Positions 25,870-33,655 of a DNA stretch of 64,000 bases are shown piece after piece; within the stretch, counting starts at the first letter, position 1, and the number at the start of each line of letters is the position of its first letter. This DNA is from JAPUME01 sp027294185. GTDB taxonomy: Bacteria; Acidobacteriota; Terriglobia; UBA7540; JAPUME01. The position numbers were made by a program, and so were the translations under genes. The notes under the pieces are model-generated. The model ran no database searches, was not told the origin of the DNA, and saw only the letters and a list, made by a program, of their open reading frames with translations. Location of the stretch: positions 2,232,001 to 2,296,000 of the forward strand of contig CAUVWZ020000002.1 in NCBI GenBank assembly GCA_963555835.3, in the 5' to 3' direction.

Positions 25870-27657
25870 CTAGCGACCATCGCCAAAAGGAGGAGGAAGC
25901 ACAGGAAGCTTTCTTGTCGGTCCCCGCGTGGTCTTCAGTTCCAGGTCATCAAACAGGAGCGCGGGAGCAATAATGGAGGTGGGAAGCAGATCCACCCCTG
26001 AGAGAGAGCTGGCGACGGCAAGGTGGTTATATACCGCGGGTCCGTTGCCGGCTGAAAGAATGTCACGCAGCGAGCGCGGATTCATCGACGAGAACTGGAG
26101 CCCGCGCACCAACTCTTCGCGCCCGTCCTTCACCCAGACCCGATACGCCAGAACCGGACCCTCGGGCAATCCGGAAAACGCGCCGCCAAGCGCGCCACCT
26201 GCGGTCTCCATAGCGGAGTCGAACGACCGGCCGCCGGCGGGGACTACCGGCCCGACCTTCCGTACAAGGATGGCAAAGGGTTTTTCCTGCGCTATCGCCT
26301 CTTCGATCAATTGAGCCTTCAGCTTGCTGAAAACCACCCCCTCGGTGGCGGTAACGAAGAGGTTTCCCGGCTTCGCCTGGACCACGCCGGCCGAGCCCAA
26401 TGCCCGACCGTGCCCGTTCGAGCGCGAAATTTCCCTCCGCGGAGAGCGCGACATCAGGAAGTTCACCAGTCTCCCGTCCTCAACCAGCCGCACCGGCTCG
26501 GCCCGGACACCTTCGCGGTCCACCGGGAAGGAACCCATCAGGTGAGACCCATTAAAAGTCTCCTTCGTCGGGTCATCCGTCACATCGAAAAAGGCGGGGA
26601 GCACACGGGCCTTCCACCGCGAACCCCAGGCGCTCGACCGAGAGAGACCTCGGAATCTGATACCACCCTCGGGCCGCTCCGGCGGTCGAGTCCCGGAAAG
26701 ATGAGGCGCAAGCAGAACCGCCAGGAGCCGGGCAGCCGCATCAGATGTGAACAGCACCGGTCCGGAATAGTCCTCCGCCAGGGGAGCTTCCGCCAGTTGG
26801 ATGAGCTCGGTTGCCGTGCTCATCACCTTCTCCTCGAGAGCCGCTGCTTCCGGCAGCTCGTCGAGCGAGCGCACGAGGATCAGCATTTCGTTTCGCAGCG
26901 GGGAACCGTCCTTCGCCTGCAACGCGGCAGCGGCACGCAGCCCCACCACACTCTCGGGCAGGCGATTCCGGGAACCTTCGCTGTTCAAGAAATAATTGTT
27001 GCCCTGGTAGACGTTCAACTCGACCGAAGAGCGTTGAATCCGCGGGAAATTCTTGAAAAGAGCGGATAACCGGCGTAGTTCCTGTTCCCAACTTTTTCCC
27101 GGGGCTTCCTCCAACACCTTGGGGGCCATCTCCACCAACGCTTCGGCGGATGAGAAGTCGTCGATTGGCGTCCCTGCCTGGAGGTTCCTCCGGTAGGCCC
27201 GCTTCTGGGATAAAGCTTCCAGAGCCTGTTTGTAGGTGCGGTCTGTTCGCAGCCACAAGACCCGTCGCAGCGCGCCATAATCATCCTCGATCGGAAGAGA
27301 GGACCCCGCCAGACCTCCGCCGGAAATTGCTCCGAACAGCCGGCCGGATTCAAAATTGCTGTTGTCCTGATGGTAGTCACCCACACGAACGCGAACCCGA
27401 TAGGGGCGGACGCGGGTGAAGTTCGAGAACACCAGTCCGCCGAGCGATGCCGACAGGGTCCAATGCTTCCCATCCTCCAGGTAATACTCCAGGTAATAGG
27501 GCCGCTCGAGCTCGCCCATCTGCAGCTCCTTCATCGATCGCTCCATCTCGTCTTCGAGCGCCCTGAAGATGGGGTCCTCGGGCGGCGAAGCGATGAGCGC
27601 GCCGACCACCAGCAGGACTCCCGCAACCACTCCGGTCAGAACGAATCGGCCGCGCAT
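25870..27657 (-). CDS. Exported TldE/PmbA-like protein, non-catalytic partner
   Basis: About 595 residues from the ATG at 27657. A signal peptide or anchor covers about residues 1-24 (VLTGVVAGVLLVVGALIAS). The rest matches the TldD/PmbA fold: VRVRVGDYHQDNSNF, ETFNGSHLMGSFPVDREGV, NGHGRALGSAGVV, and a C-terminal ELVRGLQFSSMNPRSLRDI. Where TldD carries HExxxH this protein reads AAARLLAVLLAPHL, so the zinc site is lost, as in TldE. Its neighbour at 27784-29538 has the site, so the two probably form a TldD/TldE-type pair. The frame stays open to 27762, but that stretch is made of short tandem repeats, so I place the start after them. Confidence 0.82.
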   Translation of the reverse strand: MRGRFVLTGVVAGVLLVVGALIASPPEDPIFRALEDEMERSMKELQMGELERPYYLEYYLEDGKHWTLSASLGGLVFSNFTRVRPYRVRVRVGDYHQDNSNFESGRLFGAISGGGLAGSSLPIEDDYGALRRVLWLRTDRTYKQALEALSQKRAYRRNLQAGTPIDDFSSAEALVEMAPKVLEEAPGKSWEQELRRLSALFKNFPRIQRSSVELNVYQGNNYFLNSEGSRNRLPESVVGLRAAAALQAKDGSPLRNEMLILVRSLDELPEAAALEEKVMSTATELIQLAEAPLAEDYSGPVLFTSDAAARLLAVLLAPHLSGTRPPERPEGGIRFRGLSRSSAWGSRWKARVLPAFFDVTDDPTKETFNGSHLMGSFPVDREGVRAEPVRLVEDGRLVNFLMSRSPRREISRSNGHGRALGSAGVVQAKPGNLFVTATEGVVFSKLKAQLIEEAIAQEKPFAILVRKVGPVVPAGGRSFDSAMETAGGALGGAFSGLPEGPVLAYRVWVKDGREELVRGLQFSSMNPRSLRDILSAGNGPAVYNHLAVASSLSGVDLLPTSIIAPALLFDDLELKTTRGPTRKLPVLPPPFGDGR

Positions 27658-27659
27658 GA

Positions 27660-27695
27660 TTCGACTGTTTCGATGGTTTCGCTGCATTCGCTCCA
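27660..27695. repeat. Four 9-bp tandem units (TTCGnnnnn)
   Basis: Consecutive 9-base units each begin with TTCG (TTCGACTGT, TTCGATGGT, TTCGCTGCA, TTCGCTCCA). They lie immediately upstream of the ATG at 27657 of the TldE-like gene. Confidence 0.7.
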
Positions 27696-27760
27696 TTCTC
27701 CCAGCTTGAAAATTCCTCTCGATCCTATTTTCCATTCGCACCACCGGGAACCTTTGCCTC

Positions 27761-27795
27761 ATTCGATATTCGATATTCGATATTCAATATTCAAT
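27761..27795. repeat. Five 7-bp tandem units (ATTCGAT/ATTCAAT)
   Basis: Three copies of ATTCGAT followed by two of ATTCAAT, without gaps. The stop codon of the TldD-like gene (27784-27786) lies inside the fourth unit. A related heptad array occurs at 62652-62693. Confidence 0.85.
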
Positions 27796-29538
27796 CGCGG
27801 GAGGCGGGAGCAGCGGAGGCCGGTCGAAGCCCTTCGGCTGCTTTTGCACTTCGATTTCGGAAATCAACAGAGCCGGCGAGGTTGCCGAGACCGGCACCGC
27901 GCCCGACTCGGCGACACAGACCCCGTTGAAGATCTTACTTTGATCCGATGCCCCCACAATCTTTCCCAGCACCGTCAGCGGCGTGCCGACGATTCCCAAC
28001 CCGCGCACCAGCTCATCCGGGCGGCCGTCAGCGAAAACACGGTAGACCATCAGCGGGAGAACCTGGAAGGTCTGAGGTCCGAAGCGCATGGTCTCCGTAA
28101 AACCTCCCGCGATATCTTCAAACACAAGCCCGTAGGTTTTCTCCTGCCTCCGAACCATTTCCAGCAACTTGCGGCGGAGCTCCGCATACGGCACACGCTC
28201 CCCAGCCTCAACGATCAGGTTTCCCTGCCGGGCGGTGACGACGCCGCCGGGCTGACGTCGCCCGTGGCCGTTCGAGCTGGTAAAGCTCCCAATCGGGCGG
28301 CGGGAAAGAAGAAAATTCCTGAGCACACCGTCCTCAACGACCGTTACCGACTGGGACGGGACGCCCTGATCATCGTAACGAAAATGGCCCATCAGCGGTT
28401 GACCGCCCAGGTCGGGCCGGGTCGGATCGTCAAGAATGGAGATGAAGTCCGGCAGAATCTTCTCTCCCAGCTTGCGTGCAAAAGTCTGGCCTTCAAACTC
28501 GTCGCGCTGCCGATGCCCCTCCACGCGATGGCCCAGCACCTCGTGGAAAAAGACTCCCGCGGCCCGTCCGGAAAGGATGGCCGGCCCCGAATAGGCTTCA
28601 CTCGCGGGCGAGGCTCTCAATTCCGTCAACTCCCGGGCCAGCCGTCGGACCTCTTTGCGAACCTCCTCGGCGGTCGGCATCTGGCTCCAATCGGCGGCAT
28701 GAAAAGCGCCATAGCGATACAGGTTCATGCCGTCGTCGGCTCGTGTCGAGGCCGACAGGGCCAACCGCAGGCGCGTCTCCCCAAAGCGGAGCCGCGTTCC
28801 TTCGGAGTTTACGATGTATTTGGTAGTGGCCACGATCACCAGGTCCACTTGCGAGGTGAGAATCTCCGGGTAGTCAAGAAACATGCGCGAGAAAGCCTTC
28901 AATCGACCTTCCCACAACTCTTTATCCAGCGAGTAGGGGGCGCGCGGGTCGAGGGTGACCTGCGACTCCTCGCGCGTGAAGTCACCGACCGTACTTTCCT
29001 CTTCCACCTTGATCTCCAGGCTGGCGCGGATCTTTTCCAGGTCCTCGACAGCAATCCTGTACTGCCGGTTGGTCTCTCGCCAAAGGGAGGCGCGGAGGGA
29101 ATCGAGATCGCCGTCGATGCTTACGGGAATAATCCCGCCGCGTCGAAAAAGCGACATGACGCCGGGCTCACCGCGGACGCCGCGAGTGTTATCCAGTTCA
29201 TAGTCCCCCACCCGCACGGTCACGTTGAGGAACCGGCCGTGGGTTTCCGTGCTTCTCTGGAGCGCGCCATGGGACGCCCGAATGGATCCATTGCGAGAGT
29301 CGGTGATCTGGTAGCCGATAAAATAGGGGCTGGGGTCGGCCTGCTCGCCAAATCCCTTCATCGACCGGGAAATCTCCTGCTCCATGGCCGTCAATACAAT
29401 ATCGTCCTCGCCGTGAGCCGCCGGCGCGACAGAGAATGAAAAAACCAGCAAGGCGAGAACCAACCCGAAATTCCCGCTCTGAGTCAAAAAAGATGCGAGG
29501 AAGCCGGTAAAGGATAGTGTGGAATTGGATGGTTTCAC
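27784..29538 (-). CDS. Exported TldD-like zinc metallopeptidase
   Basis: About 584 residues. A signal peptide is visible (GLVLALLVFSFSVAPAAHG). The protein has the TldD metalloprotease motif HEVLGH (about residues 332-337 from this start), followed by GHRQRDEFEGQTFA, GGQPLMGHFRYDDQGV and SSNGHGR. Near the end is FNGVCVAESGAVPVS, where the Cys matches the third zinc ligand of E. coli TldD. Classical TldD/TldE are cytosolic, so export is unusual. The start is uncertain: the GTG at 29538 is used, but a TTG at 29571 overlapping the thiI stop is possible; GAGAGGAG lies between them. The TldE-like partner follows. Confidence 0.85.
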   Translation of the reverse strand: MKPSNSTLSFTGFLASFLTQSGNFGLVLALLVFSFSVAPAAHGEDDIVLTAMEQEISRSMKGFGEQADPSPYFIGYQITDSRNGSIRASHGALQRSTETHGRFLNVTVRVGDYELDNTRGVRGEPGVMSLFRRGGIIPVSIDGDLDSLRASLWRETNRQYRIAVEDLEKIRASLEIKVEEESTVGDFTREESQVTLDPRAPYSLDKELWEGRLKAFSRMFLDYPEILTSQVDLVIVATTKYIVNSEGTRLRFGETRLRLALSASTRADDGMNLYRYGAFHAADWSQMPTAEEVRKEVRRLARELTELRASPASEAYSGPAILSGRAAGVFFHEVLGHRVEGHRQRDEFEGQTFARKLGEKILPDFISILDDPTRPDLGGQPLMGHFRYDDQGVPSQSVTVVEDGVLRNFLLSRRPIGSFTSSNGHGRRQPGGVVTARQGNLIVEAGERVPYAELRRKLLEMVRRQEKTYGLVFEDIAGGFTETMRFGPQTFQVLPLMVYRVFADGRPDELVRGLGIVGTPLTVLGKIVGASDQSKIFNGVCVAESGAVPVSATSPALLISEIEVQKQPKGFDRPPLLPPPAIEY

Positions 29539-29567
29539 GTAGGGTTTAGGATTTCTCCTCTCGATTA

Positions 29568-30905
29568 TCAAACCGCTTTTGCGGGACTGGGAACGGCGCT
29601 TCGCTCCTCCCTGGGTCCCGTCTGGGAGGGGCCCTGCTTTCGATCCGGTTCCGGTTCGCCACGAACGCGGCCACGGGGCAGGAAAGGTTTCTTCGTCACC
29701 TGCCCGAGTTCAAACTTCAGGGCGACTCCTTCTGCCGCACTCAAGCCGCCCCGGACGAGGCCGGGAACATCCAAAGCCTTCTCCGCGCGGTCCAACTCCT
29801 CTGCGGTCGCATGAAGAGCGGGAGAACGCGGCATGAAACGGGGACAGCAGTCCTCGAAGGGCTCACAGGAAATCTGGTAAGTCCCGATGCGGCGGGCCGT
29901 TTCCAGGATATCCAGCTTGTCGTCTCCCGAAAGGGGCCGGTAAATCGTGCACCGGGCCACCGAATCGACGGCAGCCAGATTCTGGAGCGTCTGGGAAGCC
30001 ACCTGGCCGACGCTGTCGCCGGTCACCAGTCCCAGGGCACGTTCTCCGCGCGCGGCTTCCTGCGCAATGCGCATCATCATCCGTCGATATAACAAGATGC
30101 GAAATTCTTCCGGAGCGTTGGCTACAATTTCGCGCTGGATGGTCTCAAAGGGAATGAGAATCAGCTTCGAACTGTATTGGTAAGGCGTAAGCCGCTCCAC
30201 AATTTCGGTTGCCACCGGCACCGAGGACTCTCCCGGCCGTGAGGCCACTCCGTAGAAATGGATAAAACTCAGGTGGACCCCACGACGCATCATCTTATAG
30301 GCGGCGACGGCGGAGTCGAATCCGCCCGAAAGCAGGCAAAGAAGGCGTCCTGCGGTGGCCGCCGGCAATCCGCCGCACCCCTCGATGCGCTCGGCGTAAA
30401 TCAGGGCCCCTCCCGGAATTACCTCCACCCGGCAGGTGATATCCGGATTGGACAGGTTGACCCGAACCTCCCCGCGCCCCTCGCGGCGAAGATGGTCAAG
30501 AATTAGCGCTCCCAGGTCACGTTCCAACTCCATCGATTTCATCGGAAACTCAGAGCCGCCGGTTTTTGCACGAACTGCGAAACTCGAAAATCTTTTTCCG
30601 GCCAGAACCTCCCAGGAACCACGGCGGATGGATTCGATCTCGCCCGAGCAGCGGTGGATGGGGGCAAAATAGGCGATCCCCATTACACGACGCAACCGCT
30701 CGGCTGCCAGCGCCGGGTCGGCTCCTTCCCCCAGCCTCACCACGAGTCGATGAGCAACGGAGAGAATCTGACGGACCTCCAGGTCTTCCAGAGCCCGGCG
30801 CACGTTGTCCACCAGGCGAGTGCGAAAGAAGTGTCGATTTTTCCCCTTCAGCCAGAGTTCGTGGTAGTGCACGACGAACTCCGGCCCCGTGCCCGTTTGC
30901 TGCAT
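29568..30905 (-). CDS. thiI: tRNA 4-thiouridine synthase ThiI (no rhodanese domain)
   Basis: Transfers sulfur to tRNA U8 and may supply sulfur for thiamine. About 445 residues from the ATG at 30905. The N-terminal ferredoxin-like/THUMP region starts VVHYHELWLKGKNRHFF. The PP-loop is LCLLSGGFDSAVAAYKMMRRG, and further family motifs are LVTGDSVGQVASQTLQNL and EPFEDCCPRFMPRSP. No C-terminal rhodanese domain is present; the end is a basic, Pro-rich tail. The frame is open further upstream (ATG at 30983 and beyond), so the start is not certain. The stop overlaps a possible start of the TldD-like gene. Confidence 0.92.
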   Translation of the reverse strand: MQQTGTGPEFVVHYHELWLKGKNRHFFRTRLVDNVRRALEDLEVRQILSVAHRLVVRLGEGADPALAAERLRRVMGIAYFAPIHRCSGEIESIRRGSWEVLAGKRFSSFAVRAKTGGSEFPMKSMELERDLGALILDHLRREGRGEVRVNLSNPDITCRVEVIPGGALIYAERIEGCGGLPAATAGRLLCLLSGGFDSAVAAYKMMRRGVHLSFIHFYGVASRPGESSVPVATEIVERLTPYQYSSKLILIPFETIQREIVANAPEEFRILLYRRMMMRIAQEAARGERALGLVTGDSVGQVASQTLQNLAAVDSVARCTIYRPLSGDDKLDILETARRIGTYQISCEPFEDCCPRFMPRSPALHATAEELDRAEKALDVPGLVRGGLSAAEGVALKFELGQVTKKPFLPRGRVRGEPEPDRKQGPSQTGPREERSAVPSPAKAV

Positions 30906-31173
30906 AAATCTAAGGGTATCGGTTTTGCTCGCCGCCCGCAAGAGTCCCAACTCATCCGGGGCATGGGAGGGGGAATTTGCCATCGCAGAGGGTAATTGAG
31001 CTTTATTTTGCAACGACTTACAAATGCCCGGCAAACCATGGAGGGGCTGAAGTGCATCAATCCTTTGTGTACAGAGGACCCTGGGAAAACTCTTCGCTTT
31101 GGGGGAGAGGATTTGACAGGTAAGCTTTTTCATAATACCGTTCTGAATATTCAGGAGTCTTGAGGAGAACAGC

Positions 31174-32028
31174 GTGAGGTTACCTCGAATCGCCGTATTG
31201 TCGGCGGCCATCGCCGTGTTCAGTGGGGCCGCCTGGGCCGCACAGGAGCAGACACAACAACCGGAGCCGCAACAAGAGCCCGCAGCGGAGTCACAACCCC
31301 CGGCTCAAGCGCCTGAGGAGGAGACCTTGCCGCCTGCCCTCCCCTTGGTGGCGTCCCCCGGGGAGCTGGGGGCCTATCAGGAAGCCATCAACCAACCGGA
31401 CCCCGACCAGAAGATCACGCTGGCCGAAAAGTTCCTCCTGGATTACCCTGAAAGCAACCTCCGGAGCCACGTTTTTTCTGCACTGGCCACTGCGTATCAG
31501 CAGAAAAACGACTATGACAAGGTCGTGGAGAATGGAGAGAAGTCCCTTTCCCTGGACCCGGATAACGTCATGTCCCTGGTCATCGTCGCGCAGGTCCTTC
31601 CCCAAAGGCTCGGCGGCAGCGGATTGGAAACGGCGCAGAAATTGAGCCGCGCAGAACGATACGCCAGGCATGGCCTGGAATTGGTCGATTCTCTGTCTCA
31701 ACCGGCCAACGTTTTGCCGGAAGAATTCGAGAAGAAGAAAACCATGTTGAGCAGTTGGCTCCACTCGGCCCTGGGCTTGGTGTATCTCCAGCGAGGCGCA
31801 TTTGGCAATGCCCAGGAGGAGTACAAGATTGCCGTCAGTCTTGCCAGCCCTCCCGACCCGACCGACTATTTCCGTCTGGGCGAAGCCTACCGGAGCGAGC
31901 GTAAATACGATGAAGCCATCGAAGCCTTTGAAAAGGCCGCCGAGTTTTCCCTGGGCACGATGATCAACCAGCTCGCAACCGAGCAAGTGCAAAAACTCAA
32001 GACCGTCCGGGATGTTATGCAGAAGTAA
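31174..32028 (+). CDS. Exported TPR-repeat protein with Pro/Gln/Glu-rich linker
   Basis: 284 residues from a GTG at 31174 with GAGGAG about nine bases upstream. A signal peptide (LSAAIAVFSGAAWA, likely cleavage after AWA) is followed by a low-complexity linker of Gln, Pro and Glu (about 24-55), then TPR-like units (YDKVVENGEKSLSLDPDN, YFRLGEAYRSERKYDEAIEAFEKA). Divergent from thiI. Probably a periplasmic interaction protein; no catalytic motif seen. Confidence 0.8.
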   Translation: MRLPRIAVLSAAIAVFSGAAWAAQEQTQQPEPQQEPAAESQPPAQAPEEETLPPALPLVASPGELGAYQEAINQPDPDQKITLAEKFLLDYPESNLRSHVFSALATAYQQKNDYDKVVENGEKSLSLDPDNVMSLVIVAQVLPQRLGGSGLETAQKLSRAERYARHGLELVDSLSQPANVLPEEFEKKKTMLSSWLHSALGLVYLQRGAFGNAQEEYKIAVSLASPPDPTDYFRLGEAYRSERKYDEAIEAFEKAAEFSLGTMINQLATEQVQKLKTVRDVMQK

Positions 32029-32413
32029 GGCCGGCAGCGGAATCGCGCAGGGTTGACCGCAGCGGGTTCCGCGAATGAGGGGGGCACCATTCGCCGGGAA
32101 CCCCTGGCCGAGCTCGAGGTCGGGTTCCGCATCGAACACGTGGCCCTGGGCCGCCTGCCGCAAACGAAGGGTCGAAATCGCTGACGAGTCAAGACGAAAC
32201 CAGGATCGCTCACCGCGCCGACGACGTTCAAGGCGAGGCTCGAGCAGAGGCAGACAGATCTGGGATGCCACCCTTTTGCCCTCCACGACACCACGCGGCC
32301 GCACCAGGGCCACCACATTCACGTGCAGCCAACCTGCGCCGTCTTCCAGGCCGGCCTGCCCCCGAGCCGAAACAGGCGGAGCTTCTCAAGGCTGGTGATC
32401 GAGGAGTTTGTTG
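32029..32413. other. Non-coding spacer, 385 bases
   Basis: I see no RNA gene, promoter match or terminator hairpin with a T-run here. Open frames are short or antisense extensions of neighbours. GAGGAG at 32401-32406 is the ribosome site of the next gene. Confidence 0.5.
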
Positions 32414-33619
32414 ATGAGACTTGATCAAAAAAAGGGTTCGATGGGATTGAGTCGTCGCAAATTCATTGCCGGCCTAAGCGCCGGTATTGCAGGCGGCGTG
32501 CTCGTATTCCCAATCGTATATGCGGGTCGGGTTCCTTCGGGCATTCAGCGTTTCCTCTACGTTACCAACAACGACACCGCGCAGGTGGATGTTTTCGATA
32601 TCACCGCCGGGCACGAGTTTGTGCGTTCTTTTCCGATGCACGGCAAGACGGTGGGTGGGGTATGCGCGGATGCGGCGTCGGGGCGGCTTTTTGTTTCTCA
32701 GCAGGCCGAGGACACGGTAACCTCGTATGATCTAGCGACGGGAGAAGTGCTTTGGACCGTTAACACCGTGCGGGCGTTTGGTCTCGATCATCCGGACCGG
32801 ATTTGTATCAACAAAGACGGCACGGCCGTTTACGTGCCGATGAAATCGAGCGAGTCCACCCTGATTCTGAATCCAGCCACCGGTCAGCGTGTTGCGCAGT
32901 TTGATCGGCCGGGCAGGCCGCATAATTCGTTTACCGGTGAACAGGATCGTTATATCTATGTTGCCGGTCGCAGTCACGATACGTTGTATCTCGCCGATCC
33001 GCGCACTCACAAGGTTGTGAAGCGAATCGGGCCTTTTCGTTGGCCCGTGCGCCCATTTTCTGTGGACCGAGAAGAGCGTTATGTGTATGCCAACATTACT
33101 TATCAAGTGGGTTTTGCCGTCGCGGCCATTGAAACGGGCAAGATCAACGAAATCACTCATTTACCACCCAAAGAACGGACGGCGCATTGGGATAAGGTGA
33201 AATCAGGTTTGCCGCACGGCGACCATCCGTTCAGCCACGGTATTGCGGTGCGTCCTGGCGCGAAAGAAGTGTGGTATCTCGATGATCAGTGGGGATATCT
33301 CAATGTGTTTGATACCTCGAAATCGCCGTTTGCGCCGACCTTCAAGGGGCAAGTGGAACTGTTTGATGCCATCGATCAACCCTGGGGCAAGGATCATGGC
33401 AACCGTTGGGTAGCGTTCAGTATCGACGGCAAGTACTGCTATCCGTCGGATGGCTCCGTGATCGACGCCGAAGCCGGCAAGAAAACAACAATGCGGATTT
33501 CACCCAGCGAAAAACTTATCGAAGTGGAATTCCGAGGCAATCGCGCCGTGCGCGCAAGCGGGCAAATGGGGGGCGTGTACGGAACCGGCGCCTCCGATCC
33601 GGCGACCCTTGGATCTTAA
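32414..33619 (+). CDS. Tat-exported YVTN-type beta-propeller protein
   Basis: 401 residues from the ATG at 32414, seven bases after GAGGAG. The N-terminus carries a twin-arginine motif SRRKFIAGL and a hydrophobic stretch to about residue 38. The body has propeller repeats of the YVTN/40-residue type (FLYVTNNDTAQVDVFDI, RLFVSQQAEDTVTSYDL, YIYVAGRSHDTLYLADP). Codon use includes more A/T-ending codons than its neighbours, which may indicate transfer. It precedes the OPT transporter by 36 bases on the same strand. Function unknown; surface binding or redox-partner roles are typical guesses. Confidence 0.8.
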   Translation: MRLDQKKGSMGLSRRKFIAGLSAGIAGGVLVFPIVYAGRVPSGIQRFLYVTNNDTAQVDVFDITAGHEFVRSFPMHGKTVGGVCADAASGRLFVSQQAEDTVTSYDLATGEVLWTVNTVRAFGLDHPDRICINKDGTAVYVPMKSSESTLILNPATGQRVAQFDRPGRPHNSFTGEQDRYIYVAGRSHDTLYLADPRTHKVVKRIGPFRWPVRPFSVDREERYVYANITYQVGFAVAAIETGKINEITHLPPKERTAHWDKVKSGLPHGDHPFSHGIAVRPGAKEVWYLDDQWGYLNVFDTSKSPFAPTFKGQVELFDAIDQPWGKDHGNRWVAFSIDGKYCYPSDGSVIDAEAGKKTTMRISPSEKLIEVEFRGNRAVRASGQMGGVYGTGASDPATLGS

Positions 33620-33655
33620 TCCGTGAGGCGAGAACCGTCCGTGAGGCAATAATCG

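Noticed and set aside
31291..32322. 343-codon minus-strand frame over the TPR gene and spacer
   Set aside because: It is mostly antisense to the TPR gene, and no ribosome site or recognised domain supports it.
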